A stretch of 64,000 bases of DNA from Corynespora cassiicola (Eukaryota; Ascomycota; Dothideomycetes; Pleosporales; Corynesporascaceae), in contig JAEUWY010000002.1 of assembly GCA_022059125.1 (NCBI GenBank), positions 1,674,001 through 1,738,000 of the forward strand. Direction: 5' to 3'. The notes under the pieces were generated by a model. It saw nothing but the letters and a program-made list of their open reading frames with translations, had not been told where the DNA came from and did not search any database. Numbering within the stretch: position 1 is the first letter of the stretch; every line of letters begins with the position of its first letter. Positions 1 to 9,969 of the stretch are shown here, in pieces. The position numbers and the translations under genes are program-made.

Positions 1-1207
1 GCTCCTGGCTTGACTTTGCCATTTTGACTGTGGAATCCTGGAGAAAGGGGAGCGAAAAAAGGGGTCCAGGTAAAAGCGGGCGGCTGAGATGGAGAAGGAG
101 AAGAATCTCAATGCCCACAACGAACAGTCTGGAGAGTCTGGAGTAGCTGGACTAAGTACCCACGACCCCAGAAATTTCTGCTGTAACCCCAATACCCCTC
201 GGGGAATGGCGCATCATCGGGCAAACTGCCAGTTCGGGGGGAAACCCACTCCGCTGCTACATGGGCAGACGGACGCTCCTGACGAGCGATATGGCATCAT
301 GTTGAGGAGCGTGGGCGAGCCCGGAGGCACCTGCTCATGAGTCTGTGGTCGACTAGCAAGGAGCCATGGTGCTCTCCACATAAAAATGCTGTCCAGACAG
401 GGCGCGGAGGTGGAGTCTTGGCCGGGAGGAGTTAAGCGTTGTGGATGCCCGGCACGCTTGGCTGCACAAGCCTCGGCAGAGCAGGCGGGTGAATGGAGGC
501 CGACCCAGGCGCCAAAGGATCTCACGTGCATGCTTGGGGTTTTGCCTCTCGCGTTAGAGGGGCGCGAAAAGGAAGGCGCTGTGGTGGAATTTCCTCGTCC
601 GGCGCCTGGCCCTCCCCAACACGCCCCAGGCGCAACCCCAGGAACTCCACGCAACTCCAGATTTCGGCCCTACAATCGGTGTATCAGCAACCGTGCTGCC
701 CGCCTAGCGTCCAGCCATACACTGGCGGCCCCCTCGGCGCTCCTGGGCTTACACTACTTCGCTTCTCTTGGACCGTCTGCCAGCTGGGGCCTCCGCCTAC
801 GGTTGCAATCTTGGGCGTCGCAAAGTGCAGTGGCCCCTGCATCTAAGCTTTCCCCACGTGGCTTGTCCCTCCGTCGGTGTAGAGCAGGACGACTGTCGGT
901 GCATCAATTAACGATCGGATACCGGAGCTTCCATTTTTAAGTGCCGGGCGAGTCGAGGCGTCCGAGGGGCAAAGTTGCCGGTCGTTCTTTAATATCGCCG
1001 AGCGCCGCTGTCCATAATTTTTCTGGACCCTTTTCATCTGAACTGAACAAATTATACGAGCCTCACCGCCAGCCCTCTGCCGCTGTAACGCAACCCCATC
1101 GTCGCAGCCAGAGGATTCGACCCACATTTGCGTGTACCCAATCCGCGTCGAGCTATATTCACAAGGCAATCGCCACTCACCCGCGCGCGCACGCACACAC
1201 AAGCACA
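1..1207. other. Gene-free left edge and upstream region of the GH105 gene
   Basis: I see no convincing gene here. The open frames in the first 900 bases overlap on opposite strands and encode Ala/Arg/Pro-rich sequence with no family resemblance. The last 250 bases stay open in frame with the GH105 gene but carry no secretion signal, so they are read as 5' leader. Confidence 0.5.
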
Positions 1208-2341
1208 ATGTCGACCCTCAAGTCCTACAGCCTGAGCAACGCCGAGATCCACGAGAAGATCCAGCTCCTCACCCACAACCTCATCAATATCCACGACACC
1301 ACCGGAGAATTCCTGCTGAAGCTCGAGGATGGCCGCGTCATCGACACAAAGGGCTGGGACGGCTGGGAGTGGACGCACGGCATCGGTCTCTACGGCCTGT
1401 GGCACTACTACACCATGACCGGCTCGCAGGCCACCAAGGACATTATGCTGGGCTGGTTCGAGAAGCAGCTGGGCAAGGGCACGACCAAGAACATCAACAC
1501 AATGTCCCCCTTCCTCACCCTCGCCTACCTCTACGAGGACACGGGCAACAAGACGTACGTGCCTTGGTTGGACACCTGGGCCGAGTGGGTCATGCACGGA
1601 CTGCCCAAGACCAAGTATGGCGGCTTCCAGCACGAGACGTACAACTCGTTTAACAAGGACGAGCTGTGGGACGACACGCTGATGATGTCTGCCCTGCCCT
1701 TGGCCAAGATTGGCCTCACCCTCAACCGCCCCGAGTACGTCAACGAGGCGAAGCGTCAGTTCATGCTGCACTGCCAGTACCTCTTCGACACGTCGACGGG
1801 CCTCTTCTACCACGGCTGGAAGTGGGAGGAGGGCAAGGACGGCAGCATCGGCCACAACTTCGCAAAGGCGAGGTGGGCGCGCGGAAACTCGTGGCTCACC
1901 ATTGCCATCCCCGACTTCGTCGAGCTGCTCGACCTGCAGGAGGGCGATCCCCTGCGCCAGTTCCTGCTCGGCATCCTCGACTCGCAGTGCAAGGCCCTGC
2001 TCAAGCACCAGGCCGAGAACGGCATGTGGCGCACCCTGCTCGACGTCCCAGAGTCCGAGGGCAGCTACGAGGAGGCTTCGGCGACGGCTGGCTTCGCCTA
2101 CGGCATGCTCAAGGCTGTGCGCAAGAGGTACATTGGTCCCGAGTACGTGGAGCCGGCCGTCAAGGCCATCAAGGCGGTCCTGAGCAAGATCAACGCCGAG
2201 GGCGAATTGCTCGAGGTCAGCTTTGGAACGGCCATGGGTCACACCCTGCAGCATTACAAGGACATTGCTCTGACGAGCATGCCCTACGGCCAGGCCATGG
2301 CCATCATGGCCCTTGGAGAGTTCCTGCGGACCTTTATTTAA
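1208..2341 (+). CDS. GH105-type unsaturated glycuronyl/rhamnogalacturonyl hydrolase
   Basis: Intronless gene of 377 residues. GH88/GH105 enzymes remove the unsaturated uronic acid left at the non-reducing end of oligosaccharides by pectate or rhamnogalacturonan lyases, using a hydration mechanism. What is visible is an alpha-helical barrel-type sequence with the family block DELWDDTLMM around residues 151-160, whose WDD aspartates are the probable catalytic acids, and the block WARGNSW at 223-229. The start is the ATG at 1208. The frame stays open upstream, but the first conserved-looking residues follow this Met. No signal peptide is present, so the enzyme is probably intracellular and acts on imported oligosaccharides, as the bacterial YteR type does. 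It converges on the AA9 gene 211 bases away. The family call is firm; the exact substrate is inferred. Confidence 0.9.
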   Translation: MSTLKSYSLSNAEIHEKIQLLTHNLINIHDTTGEFLLKLEDGRVIDTKGWDGWEWTHGIGLYGLWHYYTMTGSQATKDIMLGWFEKQLGKGTTKNINTMSPFLTLAYLYEDTGNKTYVPWLDTWAEWVMHGLPKTKYGGFQHETYNSFNKDELWDDTLMMSALPLAKIGLTLNRPEYVNEAKRQFMLHCQYLFDTSTGLFYHGWKWEEGKDGSIGHNFAKARWARGNSWLTIAIPDFVELLDLQEGDPLRQFLLGILDSQCKALLKHQAENGMWRTLLDVPESEGSYEEASATAGFAYGMLKAVRKRYIGPEYVEPAVKAIKAVLSKINAEGELLEVSFGTAMGHTLQHYKDIALTSMPYGQAMAIMALGEFLRTFI

Positions 2342-2552
2342 ACGATTTCTTTTGGGGAGAGAAGTGGAAATTGTTGAGTCGGGTTTGAAAAAGGGCGCGA
2401 GCGTTACGCATTGTCTTGTATATAGTTCCCAGATCTTTCCCCCCCATGTCCAATTCATGCGCGGGATGACGATAATTGACGATTTGAAAGACCAAAGATG
2501 GCATGACCCGACAGACCCAAACCAGACGGCACCCCTTGCCTGATGTATGTGA

Positions 2553-3611
2553 CTATGGATAATCAACAAACACGTCGTTTGTCCCGCGGAGCATGAGCTT
2601 CTTGTTAGCACACGAAGCTCCCTGGCCTGGCGTCTTGGTCGTTCCTCCCGGGGCGACGGGAGGGCCGGGCACTACGTAGCTGCTCAAAGCAGCATGGATG
2701 TTCACCTTGATCCCGGCATCGCTAGCCTTGTACGCGCCAGGGAATTTTACTGTGGCCGGGCTGTTGGAGCCTCCGCCCGTGACGGACAGCTGGTCTGCAC
2801 CGGAGATCAGCATGGGGCCTGGTCAACAGGGCAAAAAAGTGCCGGCCGGGCGTGTGCCCAGACTAGACTTACAGCACGACATGTACAGCTGGGCTCCACC
2901 TTGCTGACCAGCCGTGTGCAGAGCAATCACCTCTGCCCGAAGGAGGTAGTCGCCTGCGGCAAGGTCGGAAGGAAGCTTGACATCCACCTTGCCACAGCAA
3001 TTATTCATATCCTTGACGCCCCAGTAGTCGTTATCGGCCGCTCCCTTGTTGGCGGGTGCCCAACCGTTCTCGTACACTGGGCGTTCGGGTCAGTGGGTCT
3101 GTCTCGTCCGTTGCCCAGTGGGTGTCGGTCGCCATACTGGATCGAGGTGCAGACAGACAGACACTGGCCTATACGTACCCTTGAACCAGCCCGTCGAGCC
3201 GTCCGCCGTGGACGCATCGGCAACCTTGGTCATGTAGACTAGCACCGGTCCGTAGTGCGCCCCACCGATGGCTTCGTTCTTGCAGTTGCGGTCTCCGGGT
3301 TGCTAGTCTGCCCGTCAGTTCGTGGTTTCGGAGGGATTGTGTCCGACCATTGCGGAAAGGCCGCTTGCCTGGTGCATCTCCACAGTCACTGTACCGCCGG
3401 CTGGGACTGGGCACTTTCCAGATACTCCTCTAGTGCCACCGACGTTACATCTCACATCGTTCGAGTTGACGTTGGTGACGGGCGTGTTGGATCCGGGCAT
3501 ACGGATGCATGTGTTGGATTTATCAACGCCGTTGACCCATAGCTGCTGGAAGATTGCATGGCCAGCAGCCTGCTGCACGGCGAGGGCCGAAGCGAAAACA
3601 AAGGCCCACAT
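2553..3611 (-). CDS. AA9 lytic polysaccharide monooxygenase (formerly GH61), secreted
   Basis: Copper enzyme that oxidatively cleaves cellulose or hemicellulose outside the cell. Four exons on the minus strand: 3611-3369, 3302-3179, 3076-2873 and 2794-2553, giving 270 residues. A 17-residue signal peptide (MWAFVFASALAVQQAAG) ends just before His18, the N-terminal histidine-brace ligand. The second copper His is H97 in GGAHYGP. The active-site Gln and axial Tyr are Q185 and Y187 in GAQLYMSC. Splicing restores the motifs MHQQPGDR, VYENGW and SCYQL across the three junctions, which supports the model. Intron 1 (3368-3303) begins with GC rather than GT. After the catalytic domain there is a Pro/Gly-rich tail of about 45 residues and no CBM1. 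An extra 3' exon cannot be excluded. Confidence 0.9.
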
Positions 3612-4977
3612 TTCGATTCCTGGATTCTTCGATGGAGAATGGCTGCTCGTTTCAGCTTTGACGACACACTGGCTGAAGATTGTGCGGGTGGCCATTTTTC
3701 TGGTATATAACCACCCCGTAGTCTATCGTGGCCCCTTGTCATGTGGTCACTAACATACAGGTACAAGGTGGCTGTATATTGCGCCTCATATCGCTGATGG
3801 ATTGATGAACCAATTTGGCAAGAAGAGCGGGTTTCCCCAGACCCCACGACGAGTGCCGTCGGCAGTTGTAAGTACCCTAGTCCAGCATGTTTCCCGTCAA
3901 GAGTTCTAGGCGGGTCGTTTGTGGGACGCAAAAAATCGTCTGAATAGTCAGTTTACATGAGGTCTAATCAATTAGATGAAGCGGCCGCGGTTCGATTGAG
4001 GATTCAGAAAAACATCTGCAACGCCAGCATGACGCTGCACGACGAGCTCACGTTCTGCTTAAAGGATCCGAAGGATGTGCACACAAGCATTCCAAGATTG
4101 ACGTACGGCAGCCACCATCTTGGAATGAAGATCGGGTTTGACTTCCACGGCTCGCTCGCGTTTATTGCCGGCTAGTCCCTCCTTGACATGCTCCGACCCA
4201 TGCCAATCTCAATGAAGAATCGACTTGGCGAATTCGAATATCCAACTTGGTCTGGAAATTCCGCAAGAATCATTGTAGATAAGGATCAGTGAGTTTTGTG
4301 GATCATCAAGAGATCATTAAGCGTCTCTGAGCAAACAAGAGCTGGGTGCACTCAGTACGGACCTAATTGCGACAGCCTTAAAAACGACGTTCATGGCCTT
4401 TGCCTCACCGCAAAACCAGAACATATTGAGAGATTATCGAATAAGTGGTTTCCACAAGATGATTTCATATAGCATCTTTGTGAACATGAGATATTCAACA
4501 CAAGCGACATTCGCCCTCGTCCACAAGCCGCAAAACTGTGCTCCGGCCAAAGAATATCTCGCAATCGCCTTAGGCCCTCAAAATGTCCTTTGATCTAAAC
4601 GCAGTTTAGTTTTTTTCTTCTTGTAGACGCGGACAAATGTCCATTGTGTTGATTTGATATTCGATTTGGATAACAGTTTGCCCAGATCGCAGCGACGAGG
4701 GACTACATGACCACGTGACCATATCCTATGGAAGCGTGGGGGCCAGCGGGAATGATGTAACGGAGGAAACGGGGCGAAACAGCAGCATTATAAATTCCTT
4801 CCCGAAGAAAATCACAGTGGAAATGTGGATCTCCCAGTCTCACACTACGCCGGGGCTTCTACAGCTAGGGTATCAAAATGTCCATGTCCGTTGCCCAAAC
4901 GCCGGAGAAGATGAAGCTGAGTTGCTGAAGATTCCCAGAGGCTCTAGATATCATGCAGAGCGAGAGGTCAGCCGGAG
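3612..4977. other. Intergenic, nothing recognised
   Basis: AT-richer stretch behind the AA9 start. The short open frames (for example 3957-4175, 4393-4593 and 4715-4981) share no features with known families and lack plausible splice partners. It presumably holds the AA9 promoter and the 3' flank of the next gene. A CACGTG core lies near 4713. Confidence 0.4.
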
Positions 4978-5736
4978 CTAACAGTGCCAGGGCGGGGGCC
5001 ACGAGTAGTCGAAGAAGTTTGTCAACTCGAACCGCCACCGAATGTTCTCGAAGGGATAGGTGTCGGTCAATTGCCCGTGGCTGGACGTGGGGAGGGCCTT
5101 CTCGTCGATGACGCACCACTCGCCGTGGATTCCGGGCTGCTCCTTGAGCATCTCGCGGTGGGTGACGTTGAGGAGAATGATCTTCTTGACGCCCTTGTAG
5201 TACCAAATGGTCTTGAAGACCATGTCCAGCTCGGCGACGCGGATGTGTCTGGCCATCTGGGTAGAGGTGTCGGGCACATCGAGGATCAAGGTGAGAGAGT
5301 CGAGGAAGAGGTAAGGGGAGTGGTCGCGGTCGAGGTGGTGGCGGAGGGGTAGAAGGCGCTGGAAGAGGCCGGCAGTGGTGGTGATGAGAGCAACATGGCG
5401 GATGCTCGCAAACTGCGGGGGCTCAAGATTGCGGAGGCGGCGGCAGCAGGACGAGTCGCGGGTCCAATTGATGTTGTGGATGGTGCAGGCAAAGGCCACC
5501 AGGCGGGCCTCGTCGTAGAGGAAGCGGCAGGTAAGCAGGGGTTCGAGGGAGCACGACGACCTGGGGAGCGGAGCCTGATCGCTCGACGGCGGCGGCGAGC
5601 TGAAGACGTACTCGTAGATGAGCAGGCGCAGCTCGGCCGGGATGCCGAAGAGGAGTGGGCGGGCGGGCGCACGAGAGCGAGCGAGAGGGTTCATTCTAGG
5701 AGTTGCTGGCGTCCGCGGTACTCCAGCTCCCCCCAT
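4978..5736 (-). CDS. 2EXR/F-box-like fungal protein
   Basis: Single-exon protein of 252 residues from the ATG at 5736, or 238 from the ATG at 5694. The N-terminal block LLFGIPAELRLLIYEYVFSS is the short F-box-like motif (IPxELRxxIYEYVF) that begins many fungal 2EXR/DUF7730 proteins, followed by the usual 'FLYDEAR' segment about 50 residues on. These proteins are numerous in Pezizomycotina and are mostly uncharacterised; a role as a substrate adaptor is only inferred from the F-box resemblance. The remaining 170 residues have no motif I recognise. The gene is divergent from Hsp90 across about 1 kb. Confidence 0.75.
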   Translation of the reverse strand: MGGAGVPRTPATPRMNPLARSRAPARPLLFGIPAELRLLIYEYVFSSPPPSSDQAPLPRSSCSLEPLLTCRFLYDEARLVAFACTIHNINWTRDSSCCRRLRNLEPPQFASIRHVALITTTAGLFQRLLPLRHHLDRDHSPYLFLDSLTLILDVPDTSTQMARHIRVAELDMVFKTIWYYKGVKKIILLNVTHREMLKEQPGIHGEWCVIDEKALPTSSHGQLTDTYPFENIRWRFELTNFFDYSWPPPWHC

Positions 5737-6160
5737 GCAGGATCCCGGTCACGGCATGCAGCAGCAGCGACAGCAACAATGAAGTATGCAGCGGCGGCAA
5801 TTGCTGCGGTGTGCCTTGCCGTGGGTGCGCGGGCGTGCGAATGGCGGGGAGGGCGTGCCCAGCAGGCTGCAGCTCACGCAGAGCGGCGAGAGGGTGGTGA
5901 TGGACAGGCAGATGCGCTGAGGCTGTACAAGGCTGAGCGCGGTGAGCGGTGGCTAGGAGCTCACGACGCTGCAGTGAGAGACGGTGTGCGGCTGGCTGCG
6001 CCCATGGACGGCCATGGTGGACGGGCGGCCCCTGACAAAGTTTCACGCCCTGGAGGCTTTTTGGGCACGGGGTCGGCCGGCGAGGGAGTGGAGGAGGGAG
6101 CGAGAGGGCGCCCCAGAGAAGCAATTGATACGTGCCATGGCTGCAGCAAGCGGCGGGCAA

Positions 6161-6198
6161 GCAGCAGCAGCGGCAGCGGCAGCGGCAGCAACAGCAGC
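6161..6198. repeat. GCA/GCG-rich triplet microsatellite
   Basis: Imperfect run of CAG and CGG triplets in the shared upstream region of Hsp90 and the F-box-like gene. It lies outside any supported coding exon. Confidence 0.7.
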
Positions 6199-6338
6199 GT
6201 ATGCGGCGAGGCTACGGCCATGGCCATGTCTCCAGCCCTTCCCCCCTCCGGCCCCAGGCAGGGCTTCGCTTCGTCGCCTGGGCAGAGGGCGGCGGTCCAC
6301 TTTCTTCGCGCTTCTACACTGCGCGCACGGGCCGTCTA

Positions 6339-6351
6339 GAAGCTTCTGGAT
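6339..6351 (+). promoter_or_regulatory. Heat-shock element (HSF binding site)
   Basis: Sequence GAAgcTTCtgGAt: two perfect and one partial nGAAn units in alternating orientation with correct spacing. It lies 380 bases upstream of the Hsp90 ATG, which fits control by heat-shock factor. The call rests on the motif and the downstream gene. Confidence 0.6.
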
Positions 6352-6506
6352 TTCCTCCACCAGCATACAAAATCCTCGGCCGCCTCCCGCTGACTCCAAC
6401 CCAGTACTTTCTCTCTACAGTTTTCTCCTTGACGGCCTTGTCTTTCGCGCTCCACACTCAATAGCCTTTCTGGTAGCTAACGAGTTGACTGCAAGTGCTC
6501 CGAATT

Positions 6507-6681
6507 GTAAGTTTCTGCGTCCGAGCGTTCGCCCCAGCCTTCTCCACACCACGATTCAGTCGCCCCTCCAAGCCCTGGTTGCCCCTCTTGTTCGACTTCA
6601 CCTTCCCCCCCCCCCCCAATCCTCTCCGCCCGCACAAGACGCACCTTTACTTGCCCGCACCCTTCTAACACGCCTTGCCAG
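6507..6681 (+). other. Probable 5' UTR intron of Hsp90
   Basis: GTAAGTTT donor at 6507, CTAACAC-type branch site near 6666-6671 and CAG acceptor at 6679-6681, 37 bases before the Hsp90 ATG. There is no protein evidence because it lies in the leader. RNA reads would confirm it. Confidence 0.5.
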
Positions 6682-6718
6682 AGTACCCATCCCTTCACAC
6701 CCCGCACATTTCACAACC

Positions 6719-8869
6719 ATGGCCTCCGAGACTTTCGAGTTCCAGGCCGAGATCTCCCAGCTTCTGGGCCTGATCATCAACACCGTCTACTCGAACAAGG
6801 AGATCTTCCTGCGAGAACTCATCTCCAACGCCTCCGATGCCCTTGACAAGATCCGCTATGAGGCTCTGTCAGACCCCAGCAAACTCGACAGCGGCAAGGA
6901 CCTCCGCATTGACATCATCCCCAACAAGGAGGCAAAGACTCTTACCATCCGGGATACCGGTATTGGTATGACCAAGGCTGTAAGTACAAGCACGCCGTGG
7001 CAAGACGGGCATTCGTGCTGACATTCCCAGGACCTGATCAACAACCTTGGTACCATTGCCAGGTCAGGCACCAAGCAGTTCATGGAGGCTCTGTCCGCAG
7101 GTGCCGATATCTCCATGATTGGCCAGTTCGGTGTCGGTTTCTACTCCGCCTACCTCGTCGCAGACCGTGTCTCCGTCGTCTCAAAACACAACGATGACGA
7201 GCAGTACATCTGGGAGTCGAGCGCCGGTGGCACCTTCAAGATCTCCGAGGATACCGAGGGCGAGCAGATTGGCCGCGGTACCAAGATCGTCCTCCACCTC
7301 AAGGACGAGCAGACCGACTACCTGAACGAGAGCAAGATCAAGGAGGTTGTCAAGAAGCACTCCGAGTTCATCTCGTACCCCATCTACCTCCACGTCCTCA
7401 AGGAGACCGAGAAGGAGGTCGAGGACGAGGACGCCGCCGAGACCGAGGAGGGCGACGAGAAGAAGCCCAAGGTCGAGGAGGTTGACGACGAGGAGGAAGA
7501 GAAGAAGAAGAAGACCAAGACGGTCAAGGAGTCCAAGATCGAGGAGGAGGAGCTCAACAAGACCAAGCCCATCTGGACCCGCAACCCCCAGGACATCACC
7601 CAGGAGGAGTACGCCTCCTTCTACAAGTCCCTGTCCAACGACTGGGAGGACCACCTCGCTGTCAAGCACTTCTCCGTTGAGGGTCAGCTTGAGTTCCGCG
7701 CTATCCTCTTCGTCCCCAAGCGCGCTCCTTTCGACCTGTTCGAGACCAAGAAGACCAAGAACAACATCAAGCTCTACGTCCGCCGTGTCTTCATCACCGA
7801 CGATGCCACTGACCTCATCCCCGAGTGGCTCAGCTTCGTCAAGGGTGTCGTGGACTCTGAGGACCTTCCCCTCAACCTGTCTCGTGAGACCCTCCAGCAG
7901 AACAAGATCATGAAGGTCATCCGCAAGAACATCGTCAAGAAGACTCTCGAGCTCTTCAACGAGATCGCCGAGGACCGCGAGCAGTTCGACAAGTTCTACT
8001 CTGCCTTCAGCAAGAACATCAAGCTCGGTATCCACGAGGACTCCCAGAACCGCCAGTCGCTCGCCAAGCTTCTGCGCTTCAACTCCACCAAGTCTGGTGA
8101 CGAGACCACCTCTCTCACCGACTACATCACCCGCATGCCCGAGCACCAGAAGCAGATGTACTACATCACTGGCGAGTCGCTCAAGGCCGTGCAGAAGTCT
8201 CCCTTCCTTGACACCCTCAGGGAGAAGGGCTTCGAGGTTCTGTTCCTTGTCGACCCCATTGACGAGTACGCCATGACTCAGCTCAAGGAGTTTGACGGCA
8301 AGAAGCTCGTCGACATCACCAAGGACTTCGAGCTCGAGGAGTCTGAGGAGGAGAAGAAGCAGCGCGAGGCTGAGGAGAAGGAGTACGAGGGTCTTGCCAA
8401 GAGCCTCAAGAACGTCCTTGGCGACCGCGTCGAGAAGGTTGTTGTCTCCCACAAGCTCATTGGCTCCCCTTGCGCCATCCGTACCGGCCAGTTCGGTTGG
8501 TCTGCCAACATGGAGCGTATCATGAAGGCCCAGGCTCTCCGTGACACCTCCATGAGCTCGTACATGTCCTCCAAGAAGACTTTCGAGATTTCTCCCAAGT
8601 CTCCCATCATCAAGGAGCTCAAGCGCAAGGTTGAGGCCGACGGTGAGGAGGACCGCACTGTCAAGTCCATCACCCTTCTGCTCTTCGAGACCTCGCTGCT
8701 CGTGTCTGGCTTCACCATTGACGAGCCCGTCCAGTACGCCGAGCGCATCCACAAGCTCGTCTCGCTGGGCCTCAACGTCGACGAGGAGGTTGAGACTGAG
8801 CAGGAGTCCAAGAGCGAGGAGCCAGTTGCCGAGGTGGCTGGCGAGAGCGCCATGGAGGAGGTTGACTAA
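6719..8869 (+). CDS. hsp90: Cytosolic Hsp90 molecular chaperone
   Basis: Two exons (6719-6979 and 7031-8869) separated by a 51-nt GTAAGT...CAG intron; 699 residues. Hsp90 is the ATP-dependent dimeric chaperone that matures kinases, transcription factors and other clients. The N-terminal GHKL ATPase domain shows [14 protein letters not shown], the [11 protein letters not shown] nucleotide loop that spans the splice junction, and [13 protein letters not shown]. An acidic/lysine charged linker follows at about residues 210-260, then the middle domain and the C-terminal dimerisation domain. The protein ends in MEEVD, the TPR co-chaperone docking motif, which identifies the cytosolic rather than the ER or mitochondrial paralogue. 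Codon use is strongly C-ending, typical of a highly expressed fungal gene. A heat-shock element and a probable leader intron lie upstream. Confidence 0.98.
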
Positions 8870-9756
8870 ACGGTTTGCCCTTTCTAAAAGTTGGACGGCG
8901 CTTTGATTCCCCTTCACGTGTTACGGCTCTTTTCCCTTTCTGCCTCCATCTCGCTTCTAGCATGACGAGTAATAGTTTATTGCGGGCGTCTTCAGAGTGG
9001 GTGGAGGGTATGACTTATGGATTCCCCAATGTACTCTAGGTAGATATGCCTTGGCCGCTGCGAGTAGACAGACCTCTCGACAGCTCACGAATTGACGTGA
9101 AAAAAGTTCAATTGCTGCTGTGCCCTTTTGTGCCATGACGTGAGGCGATGATGTTGCGAGGGGGAGGGCCACGGGTACCTGACTACCGGACGCACAGCAA
9201 GGCCCATCTATGACCCTGACAAGAGCAGACGAGACGAGACGACTGAAACTGGCAGTTCATGTCAGAGCCCAAGCGCGGGCAGGCGGCGTGAGATTGGACG
9301 ATGGCCGCCAAATATGAAGTAATTTTGCGGTCACGGGCCGTGATTGGCCTTGGATTCGAGCTCCCTCTTCCCCTTTCGCATAAAGTTGTGAAGACGGCGA
9401 GGGGCGACGCTGGGGATGCCGGGCCCTGGGCGCTCATTTGCAACCGTTCCCGCACGATTCAGGCCACGTAAAGCATTCTAGAAAGATGTGCGGGCCCATG
9501 GCCCAGCCGTAATGACTCTGTGGGTTTTGGCCGTGACGTCGGGCCCTGATCAGGAGCCCTCGTTTCCGCATTTCGCTTGGCCGATCGGGGCGGCCAGCGA
9601 GCACAACTCTGGCATGGCCCAGGAGGCAAGTCGCTTTTTCACTCGATTGCCAGCCTGTGCACTGCAAAAGCGCCCCGTCCTGGAGCCCCCCGTCCTGCGC
9701 ACCAGTTCCAGCTCCAGCTCCCGCTCCAGCTCCATCCCATCCTGACCGTCGCCGTT
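8870..9756. other. Hsp90 3' flank and promoter of the next gene
   Basis: No supported gene. Holds the Hsp90 3' UTR and the upstream region of the low-complexity gene, including the CT-rich tract near 9710-9745. Confidence 0.45.
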
Positions 9757-9967
9757 GTGAGTGCACCTGCGCCTAGCCCCGAAACCGCATTGCTTGTATT
9801 TTTGTTTACTGCAGACCACGCGTTTCAGCATCGACCAGCCGCTACCCTGCCCCAACCTGCCCCAATAAACCTCATCTCCCACTCCACCACGTCCAACATT
9901 CCTGCGCCGGCCCCCAGCAGCACACCGCACAAGCACACTCACTGACGATTGTTCGTCGCTCCCGCAG
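9757..9967 (+). other. Probable 5' UTR intron of the low-complexity protein gene
   Basis: GTGAGTGC donor at 9757, ACTGAC branch site near 9938 and CGCAG acceptor ending at 9967, two bases before the ATG. The layout is typical of fungal leader introns but is not supported by coding continuity. Confidence 0.45.
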
Positions 9968-9969
9968 CC

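Larger units (their letters stand above)
5737..6718 (+). promoter_or_regulatory. Divergent promoter and long leader of Hsp90
   Basis: One kilobase between the F-box-like gene (minus) and Hsp90 (plus). It contains a CAG/CGG-type microsatellite at 6161-6198, a heat-shock element at 6339-6351, a probable leader intron at 6507-6681 and a C homopolymer near 6607-6618. Long open frames here are byproducts of the skewed composition. Confidence 0.5.

Noticed and set aside
1052..2611. 519-residue minus-strand frame across the GH105 gene
   Set aside because: Antisense shadow of a strongly biased coding sequence; composition is uniform and motif-free.
3957..4175. 72-residue frame after the AA9 gene
   Set aside because: Short, isolated and without conserved features.
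5395..6339. 314-residue plus-strand frame upstream of Hsp90
   Set aside because: Overlaps the F-box-like gene antisense and the triplet-repeat promoter; Ala/Gly/Arg-rich and motif-free.
7181..8917. 578-residue open frame on the minus strand across Hsp90
   Set aside because: Leu/Val/Glu-rich antisense shadow created by the C-ending codon bias of Hsp90; no independent motif.
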